The notes: generated by a model not told the origin, from the letters alone. Shown: positions 42,161 through 51,872, counted from the stretch's first letter. The stretch is 64,000 nucleotides of DNA from Tessaracoccus oleiagri (GCF_900103275.1 NZ_FNGP01000006.1:107872-171871); one strand, 5' to 3'. Numbers and translations: made by a program.

Positions 42161-43849
42161 ATGGCAGCTGCGTCCAGCACCCAGCGCGCGAACCGGGGAG
42201 CGTTCTCCGGCCGCACGGCGTTCATCCTGGCCGCGATCGGTTCTGCCGTCGGTCTCGGCAACATCTGGCGGTTCCCGTACATCGCTTACTCCAACGGCGG
42301 CGGCGCGTTCATCCTGCCCTACGTCGTGGCGCTCCTGACGGCGGGCATCCCGCTGCTCTTCCTCGACTACGCGATCGGCCACCGCTACCGCGCGTCGGCA
42401 CCGCTCTCCTTCCGGCGGCTGCACCGCCTCACGGAGCCGATCGGCTGGTGGCAGGTGATGATCTGCGTGATCATCGGCATCTACTACGCCGTCATCCTCG
42501 CGTGGGCCGCGCAGTACTTCATCTTCTCCTTCACCAAGGCGTGGGGTGACGACCCCGGCGCCTTCTTCATCGGCGAGTTCACGCAGTCGATCGAGGCCGC
42601 GCAGGCCACCGTCGGCCTCGACTTCGTCCCCGCCGTGCTGATCCCGCTGATCATTGTCTGGGTGGCGACCGTGGGCGTGCTGGCGCTCGGCGTGCAGCGG
42701 GGCATCGCGCGCACGTCGCTGATCTTCATGCCGCTCCTGGTCGTGATGTTCGTCGCCCTGGTGGCCATTGGCCTCACCCTCCCGGGCGCGGCGCAGGGCC
42801 TCGACGCCCTGTTCACCCCCGACTGGAGCGCGCTGACGAACTCGTCGGTGTGGGTGGCCGCCTACGGCCAGATCTTCTTCTCGCTGTCGGTCGCGTTCGG
42901 CATCATGCTGACCTACTCCTCGTACCTGAAGAAGGACGCGGACCTCACCGGCTCGGGCCTGGTCGTCGGCTTCGCGAACTCCTCGTTCGAGATCCTCGCC
43001 GGCATCGGCGTCTTCGCCGCGCTGGGCTTCATGGCGCAGGCCGCTGGCGTCCCCGTCGACGAGGTGGCCGGCTCCGGCATCGGTCTCGCCTTCATCGCGT
43101 TCCCCACGATCATCAACCAGGCCCCGCTCGGCACCGTGATCGGCGTGCTGTTCTTCGGCTCGCTGGTGTTCGCGGCGTTCACGTCGATGATCTCGATCAT
43201 CGAGGTGATCATCTCCGCGGTGCAGGACAAGCTGGGCCTCGGCCGCATCACGTCGGTGCTCGTCGTGGGCATCCCGATGGCGCTCGCGTCACTGCTGCTG
43301 TTCCCGACGACCACGGGCCTGAACCTGCTCGACGTCATGGACGCCTTCGTCAACAACTTCGGCATCGTGGCCGCCGCCCTCGTCGCCGCCGTGACGCTGA
43401 CCGCGGGGTTCGCCGCCCTGCCCACACTGCGCAACCACCTCAACCGGTCGAGCTCCTTCAAGGTGGGCCGGGTGTGGCAGCTGCTCGTCGGCGGCATCGC
43501 GCCGGTCATCCTGGGCTACATCCTGATCGGCCAGTTCCAGGAGGTGCTGCTGAACGGCTACGGCGGCATGCCGCAGGGCTTCGTCAACGCCTTCGGCTGG
43601 GGCATGGCCGGCGGCCTTGTCGTGATCGCCCTGATCATGACCCTCATCCCGTGGTCGGCCCGTTCGAATGCGGCGAAGGTCGACTCCGACGGCGACCTCA
43701 TCCCGTCGCCCATCCTCGACCGGCTCGTCGACGCGGGCCGCATCGAGGCCGCGAAGCAGGACCCGGTCGTCGACGACGCCACCCTGCCGCTCGAGCCCCC
43801 GCGGCCCGCCGCCCGCCACGCCGCCCACACCACCACCGAGGAGTTCTGA
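42161..43849 (+). CDS. metP: Sodium-dependent transporter (NSS family), probable methionine/alanine importer
   Basis: This 562-residue secondary transporter of the neurotransmitter:sodium symporter family has about 12 membrane segments. Helix 1 carries [17 protein letters not shown], the Na+/substrate site. [13 protein letters not shown] and SFFSLSV-like helix 6 residues ([14 protein letters not shown]) follow. The next gene is a 50-residue partner similar to MetS, so it is read as a MetP-type Met/Ala importer as described in Corynebacterium glutamicum. The stop overlaps the next start (TGATG). The frame is open far upstream, but ATG 42161 begins the family's N-terminus. Confidence 0.87.
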   Translation: MAAASSTQRANRGAFSGRTAFILAAIGSAVGLGNIWRFPYIAYSNGGGAFILPYVVALLTAGIPLLFLDYAIGHRYRASAPLSFRRLHRLTEPIGWWQVMICVIIGIYYAVILAWAAQYFIFSFTKAWGDDPGAFFIGEFTQSIEAAQATVGLDFVPAVLIPLIIVWVATVGVLALGVQRGIARTSLIFMPLLVVMFVALVAIGLTLPGAAQGLDALFTPDWSALTNSSVWVAAYGQIFFSLSVAFGIMLTYSSYLKKDADLTGSGLVVGFANSSFEILAGIGVFAALGFMAQAAGVPVDEVAGSGIGLAFIAFPTIINQAPLGTVIGVLFFGSLVFAAFTSMISIIEVIISAVQDKLGLGRITSVLVVGIPMALASLLLFPTTTGLNLLDVMDAFVNNFGIVAAALVAAVTLTAGFAALPTLRNHLNRSSSFKVGRVWQLLVGGIAPVILGYILIGQFQEVLLNGYGGMPQGFVNAFGWGMAGGLVVIALIMTLIPWSARSNAAKVDSDGDLIPSPILDRLVDAGRIEAAKQDPVVDDATLPLEPPRPAARHAAHTTTEEF

Positions 43850-44001
43850 TGAGCACCGAAGCAATCATCATGATGGTGGCCGCCATCGTCATCGTCTGGG
43901 GTGGCCTGGCCTACTCCGTGGCCTTCCTGCTGCGCAACCCCGAGGGGTCCGTGGTGCTGCTGGACGACCACGGCCGCCCAATCGAGCCCTTCTCTACCTG
44001 A
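43849..44001 (+). CDS. metS: Methionine/alanine importer small subunit
   Basis: This 50-residue single-pass membrane protein (hydrophobic residues about 5-28, AIIMMVAAIVIVWGGLAY) has a short charged tail with LLRNPEG. It overlaps the NSS transporter gene by one base. In C. glutamicum a similar small subunit, MetS, is needed for activity of MetP. The role here is by analogy. Its 3' end overlaps the end of hutH on the other strand by 8 bases. Confidence 0.8.
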   Translation: MSTEAIIMMVAAIVIVWGGLAYSVAFLLRNPEGSVVLLDDHGRPIEPFST

Positions 44002-45517
44002 GCTCCCCCGCCGCCGCGACCAGCTGGCCGGACTTCAGTAGGCCCACGCCCACCTCGATCGCGGGCGCGAGGAATCGGTCCGGGCCCGGGCCCTCGACGT
44101 GCTCGCGCAGCACCGCGATGACCCGCTTCGTGGGTTCCGACGGCTCCAGCGGCGCGCGCAGGTCGATGGCCCGGGCCGCGGCCAGCAGTTCGATCGCGAG
44201 CACCCGTCGGAGGTTGTCCACCGACGTGCGCAGCTTCCGCGCGGCGTGCCAGCCGAGCGACACGTGGTCCTCCTGCATCGCCGAGCTCGGGATCGAGTCC
44301 GCCGAGGCCGGGACGGCCAGCCGCTTCATCTCCGCGACGAGGCCCGCCTGCGTGTACTGCGCGATCATCACCCCGGAGTCGACACCCGGGTCGTCGGCCA
44401 GGAACGGCGGCAACCCGTGAGAGCGGGCCTTGTCGAGCATCCGGTCGGTGCGGCGCTCGGCGATGCTCGCGAGGTCGGCGGCCACGACGGCGAGGAAGTC
44501 CAGCACGTAGGCGACGGGTGCGCCGTGGAAGTTGCCGTTGGAGGTGATGGTCCCGTCGCGCAGCACGACGGGGTTGTCGATCGACGCGGCCAGTTCCCGC
44601 TCGGCGACGGCGCGGGCGTGGTCGATCGTGTCTCGGACGCCGCCCGCGACCTGAGGCGCGCAACGCAGCGAGTACGCGTCCTGGACCCGCGAGCCCTCCG
44701 CCGCCACGTCGGCCAGGATCCCGGAGCCCTGCAGCAGCGCGTGGATGTTGGCCGCCGAGGCCGCCTGCCCGGGGTGCGGCCGCAGCGGCAGGTGCAGCTC
44801 GGGGGCGAACGCGGTGTCGTGGCCGCGCAGCGCCTGCACCGACATGGCGGTGGTGAGGTCGGCCACCTTGACCAGCTCGTCCAGGTCGGCGATCGCCATC
44901 AGCAGCATGCCGAGCATCCCGTCGGTGCCGTTGATGAGCGCCAGTCCCTCCTTCTCGCGGAGCTCGATCGGCTCGATCCCGGCCTCCGCGAGCAGCTCCG
45001 GCACGGGGCGCTCGTCGCCGGCACGGTCCCGGGCCCGGCCCTCGCCCAGCAGCACCAGGGCGCAGTGCGAGAGGGGTGCGAGGTCGCCGGAGCATCCCAG
45101 CGAACCGTACTCGTGCACGATCGGCGTGATGCCGGCGTTCAGCAGTGCGACCATCGTCTCCAGGACGACGGGGCGCACCCCGGTGTAGCCGCTCGCCAGT
45201 GTCCGGGCCCGCAGGAACATGAGCGCGCGCACCACCTCCCGCTCCACCTCGGGACCGGTGCCGGCCGCGTGCGAGCGGATCAGTGACCGCTGCAGCTGGG
45301 CGCGACGCTCGGCCGGGATGGCGGTGTCGGCGAGCGCGCCGAAGCCGGTGGAGAGCCCGTAGACCGGCTTGTCGCCGTGCGCGAGGGCGTCGACGTGCGC
45401 GCGGACCCGCTCCACCTCGGCCAGCGCCTCGGGCGCGATCTCGACCCGCGCGTCGTGGCGGGCGACGGCGAGCACGTCGGCGGCGGTGGTCCCGGAGAGG
45501 GAGAGGGTGACGGTCAT
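43994..45517 (-). CDS. hutH: Histidine ammonia-lyase
   Basis: This 507-residue enzyme deaminates histidine to urocanate, the first step of histidine breakdown. The MIO cofactor region is YGSLGCSGDLAPLSH, with Cys-Ser-Gly in place of the more usual Ala-Ser-Gly. YGLSTGFG, NGTDGMLG, QDAYSLRC and GNFHGAPVAY are other family motifs. ATG 45517 overlaps the hutI stop codon (ATGA). It is the last gene of the operon hutU-hutI-hutH. Confidence 0.96.
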   Translation of the reverse strand: MTVTLSLSGTTAADVLAVARHDARVEIAPEALAEVERVRAHVDALAHGDKPVYGLSTGFGALADTAIPAERRAQLQRSLIRSHAAGTGPEVEREVVRALMFLRARTLASGYTGVRPVVLETMVALLNAGITPIVHEYGSLGCSGDLAPLSHCALVLLGEGRARDRAGDERPVPELLAEAGIEPIELREKEGLALINGTDGMLGMLLMAIADLDELVKVADLTTAMSVQALRGHDTAFAPELHLPLRPHPGQAASAANIHALLQGSGILADVAAEGSRVQDAYSLRCAPQVAGGVRDTIDHARAVAERELAASIDNPVVLRDGTITSNGNFHGAPVAYVLDFLAVVAADLASIAERRTDRMLDKARSHGLPPFLADDPGVDSGVMIAQYTQAGLVAEMKRLAVPASADSIPSSAMQEDHVSLGWHAARKLRTSVDNLRRVLAIELLAAARAIDLRAPLEPSEPTKRVIAVLREHVEGPGPDRFLAPAIEVGVGLLKSGQLVAAAGELR

Positions 45518-46677
45518 GCGGTTCCTTCCGTGAGTGGTTCCCCCGCCCGCCACACCCGGTGCGTGAGCGGCATGCCGGGGCGGTAGGCGAGGTGGATGGC
45601 GGCGGGGGCGTCGAGGACGTGCAGGTCGGCGCGGGCACCCACGCGGAGGGAGCCGACGTCGGTGCGGCGCAGGGCCATGGCCCCGCCGAGGGTGGCGGCC
45701 CGGATCGCCTCCTCGAGCGTGAGGTGCTGCTGCAGGACTGCGGTGCCGACGCAGAAGTTCATCGACGAGGTGTAGCTGGTGCCGGGGTTGCAGTTGGAGG
45801 CGATGGCGACCACGGCGCCCGCGTCGAGCAGCCGCCTGGCCGGGGCGAATGGCGCCCGGGTGGAGAGGTCGCAGGCGGGCAGGATCGTCGCGACCGTCGC
45901 CGAGGCGGCCAGCGCCTCGACGTCGTCGTCGGAGAGGTGGTTGACGTGGTCGACGCTCGCCGCGCCGAGGTCCACCGCCAGCGCGACGCCGCCCGAGTGG
46001 CCGAGTTGGTTGCCGTGGACGCGGAGGCCGAGGCCCGCGCGTCGGCCCGCCTCGAGGACGCGCCGCGACTGCTCCACGGTGAACGCCCCCTCCTCGCAGA
46101 ACACGTCCAGCCAGGTGACGTGCGGCCGGACCGCGTCGAGCATCTCGCCGGTGACGAGGTCGACGTACGCGTCGGCGTCCCAGCCGGCGGGCACCAGGTG
46201 GGCGCCCAGGAACGTGACCTCGTCGACGAGTTCCGCCGCGATCCGCGCGTGGCGGGCCTCCTCGTCCACCGACAGCCCGTAGCCGGTCTTGGTCTCGATC
46301 GTGGTGGTGCCGCCGCGCTGCGCCTCCCGGACGCGGCCGGCGACGAGTCGCCGGAGTCGGTCGTCGGTGGCGGCGCGGGTGGCGTCGGTGGTGACGGCGA
46401 TGCCGCCGGCCTCGTAGGGCCGCCCTGCCATGCGGGCCTCGAACTCGCGCGAGCGGTCGCCGTCGAACACGAGGTGGGTGTGGGAGTCGACCCAGCCGGG
46501 GAGGACGGCGCGCCCGCCGAGGTCGACGCGCTCGTCGGCGTCCGGCGCCTCGGCACGGGGGCCGTACCACGCGACGCGCCCGCCGTCGGCGACGAGGGCC
46601 GCCTCGCGTAGGACGCTGACGCCGGCCTCCACGTCGAACACCCAGAGTTCGCCGATGTTGGTGAAGAGCGTGCTCAT
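45514..46677 (-). CDS. hutI: Imidazolonepropionase
   Basis: This 387-residue metal-dependent hydrolase opens 4-imidazolone-5-propionate to formiminoglutamate. Metal ligands are seen in GWVDSHTHLVF, HGNQLGHSGG and SVDHVNHLSDDD; SNCNPGTSYTSSM and GSLRVGARADLHVLD complete the amidohydrolase fold. It is located 2 bases after hutU, in the pathway order hutU-hutI-hutH. Confidence 0.95.
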   Translation of the reverse strand: MSTLFTNIGELWVFDVEAGVSVLREAALVADGGRVAWYGPRAEAPDADERVDLGGRAVLPGWVDSHTHLVFDGDRSREFEARMAGRPYEAGGIAVTTDATRAATDDRLRRLVAGRVREAQRGGTTTIETKTGYGLSVDEEARHARIAAELVDEVTFLGAHLVPAGWDADAYVDLVTGEMLDAVRPHVTWLDVFCEEGAFTVEQSRRVLEAGRRAGLGLRVHGNQLGHSGGVALAVDLGAASVDHVNHLSDDDVEALAASATVATILPACDLSTRAPFAPARRLLDAGAVVAIASNCNPGTSYTSSMNFCVGTAVLQQHLTLEEAIRAATLGGAMALRRTDVGSLRVGARADLHVLDAPAAIHLAYRPGMPLTHRVWRAGEPLTEGTA

Positions 46678-46679
46678 GG

Positions 46680-48350
46680 TCAGTCCCGGATCCGCGGGTC
46701 CATGGGGATCCGCACGCCGCGCTCCCCCGCCACCTCCACCGCGCGCCGGTAACCGGCGTCGGCGTGGCGCATGACGCCGAGGGCCGGGTCGTTGGTGAGC
46801 AGCGCCTCGAGCTTCGCCGCCGCCAGTTCGGTGCCGTCGGCGAGCCCCACCTGGCCGGCGTGGATCGAGCGGCCCATGCCGACGCCGCCGCCGTGGTGGA
46901 TGGAGACCCAGGTGGCGCCGGAGCTGGCGGCGGTGAGCGCGTTGAGCAGGGGCCAGTCGGCCACCGCGTCGGAGCCGTCGAGCATGCCCTCGGTCTCCCG
47001 GTACGGGGAGGCGACGGAGCCGGAGTCGAGGTGGTCGCGGCCGATCACGATGGGGGCCTTGACGCGCCCGTCGGCGACGAGCTGGTTGAACAGGAGCCCG
47101 GCGCGGTGGCGTTCGCCGTAGCCGAGCCAGCAGATGCGGGCGGGCAGCCCCTCGAACTCGACGAACTCCTCCGCGGCGTCGAGCCAGCGGTGGAGGTGTT
47201 CGTTGTCGGGGAACAGTTCCTTGAGCGCCCGGTCGGTGACGCGGATGTCCTCGGGGTCGCCGGAGAGCGCCACCCAGCGGAAGGGGCCGAGGCCCTCGCA
47301 GAACAGCGGGCGGATGTAGGCGGGCACGAACCCGGGGAACTCGAAGGCGCGGTCGTAACCGCCCTTGCGGGCCTCGTCGCGGATGGAGTTGCCGTAGTCG
47401 AAGACCTCGGCGCCCTCGTCCTGGAACTCCACCATCGCTCGGACGTGCGCCGCCATCGACTCCCGCGCCCGCGCGGTGAAGCCCTCGGGGTCTCGGGCCG
47501 CCTCGGCGTGCCAGTCCTCGACGCTGGTCCCGACGGGGAGGTAGCTCAGCGGGTCGTGGGCGGAGGTCTGGTCGGTGACGACGTCGACGCGCACCTCGCC
47601 GGCGCGGTGGCGTCGGAGCATCTCGGGGAACACCTCGGCGGCGTTGCCGACGACGCCGATGGAGACGGCCTCGCCGGCGTCCCGGGCGGCGTTCGCGCGG
47701 GCCACGGCCGCGTCGAGGCTGTCGGCGATCTCGCCGAGGTAGCGCTTGGCGAGGCGCCGCTCGAGGCGGGTCCGGTCCACGTCGACGATGATGACGACGC
47801 CGCCGTTGAGGGTGACGGCCAGCGGCTGCGCGCCGCCCATGCCGCCGCACCCGGCGGTGAGCGTGATGGTGCCCGCCAGAGTGCCAGCGGCGGTCTTGCG
47901 GCCGACCGCGGCGAACGTCTCGTAGGTGCCCTGCAGGATCCCCTGGGTGGCGATGTAGATCCAGGAGCCGGCCGTCATCTGGCCGTACATCATGAGGCCC
48001 TCGGCCTCCAGCTTGCGGAAGTGCTCCCAGTTGGCCCAGTCGCCGACGAGGTTGGAGTTGGCGATGAGCACCCGCGGGGCCCACTTGTTGGTACGGACGA
48101 CGCCGACCGGCTTGCCCGACTGGACGAGGAGGGTCTCGTCGTCGCCGAGTTCCTTCAAGGTGGCGACGATGGCGTCGAACGCCTCCCAGCTGCGACAGGC
48201 ACGCCCGGTGCCGCCGTAGACGACGAGGTCCTCCGGGCGCTCCGCGACCTCCGGGTCGAGGTTGTTCATCAACATGCGCAGGGGCGCCTCGGTGGCCCAG
48301 GACCGGGCGTTGAGCTCGGTTCCCCGGGGGGCGCGGACGGTTCGTGTCAT
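46680..48350 (-). CDS. hutU: Urocanate hydratase
   Basis: This 556-residue NAD-dependent enzyme converts urocanate to imidazolonepropionate. The family's NAD-binding [44 protein letters not shown] and [13 protein letters not shown] are all present. ATG 48350 follows GAGGAG. It is first in the operon; a perfect palindrome 88 bases upstream is the likely operator. Confidence 0.97.
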   Translation of the reverse strand: MTRTVRAPRGTELNARSWATEAPLRMLMNNLDPEVAERPEDLVVYGGTGRACRSWEAFDAIVATLKELGDDETLLVQSGKPVGVVRTNKWAPRVLIANSNLVGDWANWEHFRKLEAEGLMMYGQMTAGSWIYIATQGILQGTYETFAAVGRKTAAGTLAGTITLTAGCGGMGGAQPLAVTLNGGVVIIVDVDRTRLERRLAKRYLGEIADSLDAAVARANAARDAGEAVSIGVVGNAAEVFPEMLRRHRAGEVRVDVVTDQTSAHDPLSYLPVGTSVEDWHAEAARDPEGFTARARESMAAHVRAMVEFQDEGAEVFDYGNSIRDEARKGGYDRAFEFPGFVPAYIRPLFCEGLGPFRWVALSGDPEDIRVTDRALKELFPDNEHLHRWLDAAEEFVEFEGLPARICWLGYGERHRAGLLFNQLVADGRVKAPIVIGRDHLDSGSVASPYRETEGMLDGSDAVADWPLLNALTAASSGATWVSIHHGGGVGMGRSIHAGQVGLADGTELAAAKLEALLTNDPALGVMRHADAGYRRAVEVAGERGVRIPMDPRIRD

Positions 48351-48437
48351 CGTCGTCTCCTCTCGGCCACAGCCCACCACAGCGCCCGCCCGCGGGCCAG
48401 CGGAAGCGGCTCGGCAGGCGGCGACGGGCGCAAATAC

Positions 48438-48455
48438 TGTCCGGTATCCCGGACA
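48438..48455 (-). promoter_or_regulatory. Candidate HutR operator before hutU
   Basis: TGTCCGG (48438-48444), a TATC spacer and CCGGACA (48449-48455) form a perfect 7-base inverted repeat. It lies just behind the IclR-type regulator gene and 88 bases before hutU. IclR proteins commonly bind such repeats; binding here is inferred. Confidence 0.6.
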
Positions 48456-48458
48456 CGC

Positions 48459-49217
48459 TCAGGCGAGCGCGGCACCCAGTCGCTCGGCAGCCCGGCGGAG
48501 CGCATCGAGCCCGTCGACCAGCTCGACGTCTGACGGGTAGGTCACGGCGATGGCGGCGACGGGCCAGCCGGCCCGGTCGTGTGCGGCAAGGGCTATCGAC
48601 CGCAGGCCGGGGGTCACCTCTCCGTCCTCGACGGCATGCCCGCGCGCGCGGGTCTCCTTCGCCTCGGCCATCACCCGGGCGACCGAGTAGCCGAGTGAGG
48701 AGTCCCAGCCGGGCCGCACCTCGAGCTCGCGGACGCCCGCGTACAGCGCCCGGAGTTGGGCGGCCGGGAGTGCGGCGAGCATCGCCCGTCCGCTCGCGGT
48801 GAGGTGGGCCGGGAGCCGGACGCCCACGTCGGTGACGAGGGAGGGGCGACCCGCCGCCCGGGACTCGACGACGTAGAGGACGTCCCGGCCGTGCAGGACG
48901 GCGACGTGCACGGACTCCCCCAGTTCCGCCACCAGTGACTCCGCGACCCTGCGGCCGAGGATCGCGAGCGGCGCCTGGCGGGCGTAGCCGGACGAGAGCT
49001 CGTAGGCGGCGGCCCCCAACCCGTACGCGCGGTCCTGCTCGTAGTGGATGGCGAAGCCGCGCTCGACGAGGACGGACAGCAGGTCGTAGGTGGTGGAGCG
49101 GGGCAGCCCGGCCGCGGCCGCGATCCGTGCCGCGGGCGCCGGGCGCGCCTGCCGGGCCAGGAAGCTGAGGACGGCGAGGGTCGCGTCGGCGGCCGGCACC
49201 TTGCTCTTGTCCCTCAT
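48459..49217 (-). CDS. hutR: IclR-family regulator of histidine utilisation
   Basis: This 252-residue regulator has an N-terminal winged helix-turn-helix (AARIAAAAGLPRSTTYDLLSVLVERGF) and a C-terminal IclR effector domain (VHVAVLHGRDVLYVVES, LPAHLTASGRAMLA). It sits between hutU and the divergent hutG, so regulation of the hut genes is likely, with urocanate or histidine as possible effector. The name hutR is by position. Confidence 0.85.
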   Translation of the reverse strand: MRDKSKVPAADATLAVLSFLARQARPAPAARIAAAAGLPRSTTYDLLSVLVERGFAIHYEQDRAYGLGAAAYELSSGYARQAPLAILGRRVAESLVAELGESVHVAVLHGRDVLYVVESRAAGRPSLVTDVGVRLPAHLTASGRAMLAALPAAQLRALYAGVRELEVRPGWDSSLGYSVARVMAEAKETRARGHAVEDGEVTPGLRSIALAAHDRAGWPVAAIAVTYPSDVELVDGLDALRRAAERLGAALA

Positions 49218-49219
49218 GC

Positions 49220-49248
49220 GAGCCGAATCTACGCTGTCGGAGCCGAAT
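49220..49248. promoter_or_regulatory. Direct repeats between hutR and hutG
   Basis: GAGCCGAAT occurs at 49220-49228 and again at 49240-49248, exactly 20 bases apart, in the 45-base gap between the divergent genes. Two helical turns of spacing suit a dimeric regulator, but the repeat differs from the palindrome before hutU. Confidence 0.4.
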
Positions 49249-49262
49249 GGAAGGATTGCCCC

Positions 49263-50204
49263 ATGACCTGGACCGGACGGATCGACGGCGACGGACCCGA
49301 GCACGCGCGCTGGCACCAGTTGGTGCGCGCCGACGAGCCCGCGGGCAGGCACATCGCCCTGCTCGGGTTCGCCTCGGACGAGGGGGTGCGCCGCAACGAG
49401 GGGCGCGTCGGCGCCGCGGAGGGCCCGGCGGCGCTGCGCCGGGCGCTGTCGTCGATGGCCCTGCACGGCGATCTGGGCGACGGGACCGTCGCCGTCCACG
49501 ACCTGGGCGACGTCGTCGTCGAAGGGGAGGACCTCGAGGGCGGGCAGGTAGCGCTCGGCGAACGCATCGCTCAAGCACTCGACCGCGACGGCAACGCGCT
49601 CACCGTCGTCCTCGGCGGCGGTCACGAGACGGCGTGGGGTTCCTACCTCGGCCTCGCTGCCTCGACGGATCCCGTCCGACGGTGTGGGGTGCTCAACCTC
49701 GACGCCCACTTCGACCTGCGCGACGCCGACCGCCCGAGCTCCGGCACCCCCTTCCTGCAGATGGCGCGCGCTCGCGAGGCGGCGGGACTGCCGTTCTGCT
49801 ACGGCGTCGTGGGCATCTCCGAGCACTCGAACACCCGGGCCCTCTTCGAGCGCGCCGACTCGCTGGGCGTCGACTACCTGCTCGACGTGGACTGCTCCGC
49901 CGAGCGGGTGGCCGACTTCGTCGCCAACTTCGCGGCCGGGCTGGACCTGCTCTACCTGACGGTGGACCTCGACGTCCTCCCCGCTTCGGTGGCGCCCGGC
50001 GTCTCGGCGCCCGCGGCGCTGGGACTGGACCCGTGCCTGGTCGTCGCCGCCGTGCGGGCCGCGGCCGGGACGGGGAAACTCCGGCTGATGGACGTCGTCG
50101 AGCTCAACCCGCGCCTCGACGTCGACGACCGCACCGCCCGCATCGGCGCCCGCCTGGTGGCCGACGCGGTCGCGGCGGCCGCGCGCCGGTCGCCAGTAGG
50201 CTGA
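49263..50204 (+). CDS. hutG: Formimidoylglutamase
   Basis: This 313-residue arginase/ureohydrolase-family enzyme hydrolyses formiminoglutamate to glutamate and formamide, the last step of the pathway. The Mn-binding motifs are GGGHETAWG, NLDAHFDLR and TVDLDVLPASVAPG. VGISEHSNT is typical of HutG. It is divergent from hutR. Confidence 0.92.
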   Translation: MTWTGRIDGDGPEHARWHQLVRADEPAGRHIALLGFASDEGVRRNEGRVGAAEGPAALRRALSSMALHGDLGDGTVAVHDLGDVVVEGEDLEGGQVALGERIAQALDRDGNALTVVLGGGHETAWGSYLGLAASTDPVRRCGVLNLDAHFDLRDADRPSSGTPFLQMARAREAAGLPFCYGVVGISEHSNTRALFERADSLGVDYLLDVDCSAERVADFVANFAAGLDLLYLTVDLDVLPASVAPGVSAPAALGLDPCLVVAAVRAAAGTGKLRLMDVVELNPRLDVDDRTARIGARLVADAVAAAARRSPVG

Positions 50205-50209
50205 TCGCC

Positions 50210-50842
50210 ATGTATCGGCACCTCTTCTGGGACATGGGCGGCACCCTGGTGGACACCTACCCCGCGCTGGATGCCGAGTTCGTGCGCGTCATCCGCGGCC
50301 ACGGCCACGACGTCGACGCGGCGACCGTCTCGCGCTGGACGCGGCAATCCACTGGGGAGGCGATCGACGCGCTGTCCGCGCGGTTCGGTATCCCGACCGA
50401 CGAGTTCGCGCGGGCCAACCGTGCGCTGAAGGAGCGGTGGCGGACCCAGCCGGCCCCCGTGATGCCGGGCGCGCGCGAGCTGATGGCCGACGTACGCGCC
50501 GCCGGCGGGCTCAACCTCGTCGTCACCCACCGGGAACGCGGCAGCGCCGAGAGCCTCGTCGAGGGCCTCGGCCTCGAGATCGACGACCTCGTCTCCACCT
50601 CCGACGGGTACCCCCGCAAGCCGGACCCGACGATGTACACCGTCCTCCTCGGCCGCCACGGTCTCGCCCCCGCCGACTGCCTCGGCATCGGTGACCGCGC
50701 GATCGACGCCGAGGCGGCCTGCGCCGCGGGCATGGACGCCGCCATGCTCACGTCCCCGCACGCCGCGCCCACCGACGTCGCCACCCACATCGTCGCCACG
50801 CTCGACGAACTCCGCCCCCTTCTGCAGCTAGGAACCCCGTGA
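50210..50842 (+). CDS. HAD-like hydrolase
   Basis: This 210-residue HAD-superfamily protein has motif I WDMGGTLVDTY, a helical cap, motif II VVTHRERG, and motifs III/IV YPRKPDPTMY and CLGIGDRAIDAEAA. A phosphoglycolate-phosphatase-like role is possible, but motif I has MGG in place of the usual DGT pattern. It starts 5 bases after hutG and overlaps the next gene by 4 bases. Confidence 0.8.
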   Translation: MYRHLFWDMGGTLVDTYPALDAEFVRVIRGHGHDVDAATVSRWTRQSTGEAIDALSARFGIPTDEFARANRALKERWRTQPAPVMPGARELMADVRAAGGLNLVVTHRERGSAESLVEGLGLEIDDLVSTSDGYPRKPDPTMYTVLLGRHGLAPADCLGIGDRAIDAEAACAAGMDAAMLTSPHAAPTDVATHIVATLDELRPLLQLGTP

Positions 50843-51822
50843 GCCTCGAACCCGATCCCGTCGACCGACTCCTGCTCGAGGAGGTGCCCGCCGCGCCCGG
50901 CACGGTCGCAGTGTTCGACGCCCCCGCCGTCGTGCCCGAACTGCTCGACCGCGGCGCCGAGGTGCGCGTCTTCTGCGACGACCTGCGCGACGCGCTCGAG
51001 GTGCCCGAGGAACTCCTCGCCGAGCACCCCGACGAGCTGGGTGGGGCATCGGTGGCCGTGGCCCGGCTGCCGAAGTCGCTGGGCGCGCTCGACGAGATGG
51101 CGGTCTCCTCGCTCGGCGCGGACGACCTGATGTTCCTCGGCGGCGGCCGCGACAAGCACATGAACAAGTCGATGAACAGCGTGCTGGCGAAGTACTTCAC
51201 CGCCGTCAACGCGAGCCTCGGCCGCAGCAAGTCGCGCGTGCTGCGCGCCTGGGGCCCGGTGGAGGAGGCGGCCAACGAGTGGCCCAAGCTCAAGCGCTAC
51301 GATGACCTCGGCTTCACCGTGGCGGCGCACGGCGCCACCTTCGGCGGCACGAAGATCGACCCGGGCACGAGGCTGCTGCTCGACACGCTGCAGGTCGAGG
51401 GCGACGATGTGCTCGACTTCGGCTGCGGCAACGGCACGATCTCGCTCTGGCTCGCGGCGCGCGGGAAGCGGGTGTCCGCGCTCGACGTGAGCTGGTCCGG
51501 CGTGGCCGCCACCCAGATCGGCGCCGCGGAGAGCGGCCTGGAGGTCGACACCTTCTGGGCCGACGGCACCACCGAGCTCCCCGAGCACAGCTTCGACGCG
51601 ATCGTCACCAACCCGCCGTTCCACCGCGGCACGGCCAAGGACTCCGACGCGGCGCTCGAACTCTTCGACGATGCCCGTCGCCTCCTGCGGCCGGGCGGCC
51701 AGCTGTGGTGCGTGTACAACTCCCACCTCCCGTGGCGCCGTGAGCTGAACATGCGCCTCGGGCGTACCAGGGTGGCGGCGCAGAACCCCCACTACACCGT
51801 GGCCGTCGCGACGGCGCCGTGA
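50839..51822 (+). CDS. RsmC/RlmG-like rRNA methyltransferase
   Basis: This 327-residue SAM-dependent methyltransferase has an N-terminal degenerate domain and a C-terminal catalytic domain with VLDFGCGNGTISLWLA (SAM site) and the N6/N2-methylation motif IVTNPPFHRG. This layout matches ribosomal RNA guanine-N2 methyltransferases RsmC and RlmG. The GTG start overlaps the HAD gene by 4 bases. Confidence 0.83.
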   Translation: MSLEPDPVDRLLLEEVPAAPGTVAVFDAPAVVPELLDRGAEVRVFCDDLRDALEVPEELLAEHPDELGGASVAVARLPKSLGALDEMAVSSLGADDLMFLGGGRDKHMNKSMNSVLAKYFTAVNASLGRSKSRVLRAWGPVEEAANEWPKLKRYDDLGFTVAAHGATFGGTKIDPGTRLLLDTLQVEGDDVLDFGCGNGTISLWLAARGKRVSALDVSWSGVAATQIGAAESGLEVDTFWADGTTELPEHSFDAIVTNPPFHRGTAKDSDAALELFDDARRLLRPGGQLWCVYNSHLPWRRELNMRLGRTRVAAQNPHYTVAVATAP

Positions 51823-51842
51823 TCGGGAACGCCTCGGAACTG

Positions 51843-51872
51843 CACAGAAACCTCACAGAAAGCTCATAGATT
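51843..51872 (+). promoter_or_regulatory. Three 11-base direct repeats before the HtrA-type gene
   Basis: CACAGAAA occurs at 51843-51850 and 51854-51861, and CATAGATT at 51865-51872, each one turn (11 bases) apart. Such arrays are bound by OmpR-family regulators. The position, 40-70 bases before the protease gene, suits activation or repression. Confidence 0.55.

Noticed and set aside
45514..49578. A single 1354-codon open frame on the minus strand covering the hut region.
   Set aside because: Only its last 387 codons (HutI) look like protein. The rest is Arg/Pro/Gly-rich shadow of hutU, hutR and hutG in other frames.
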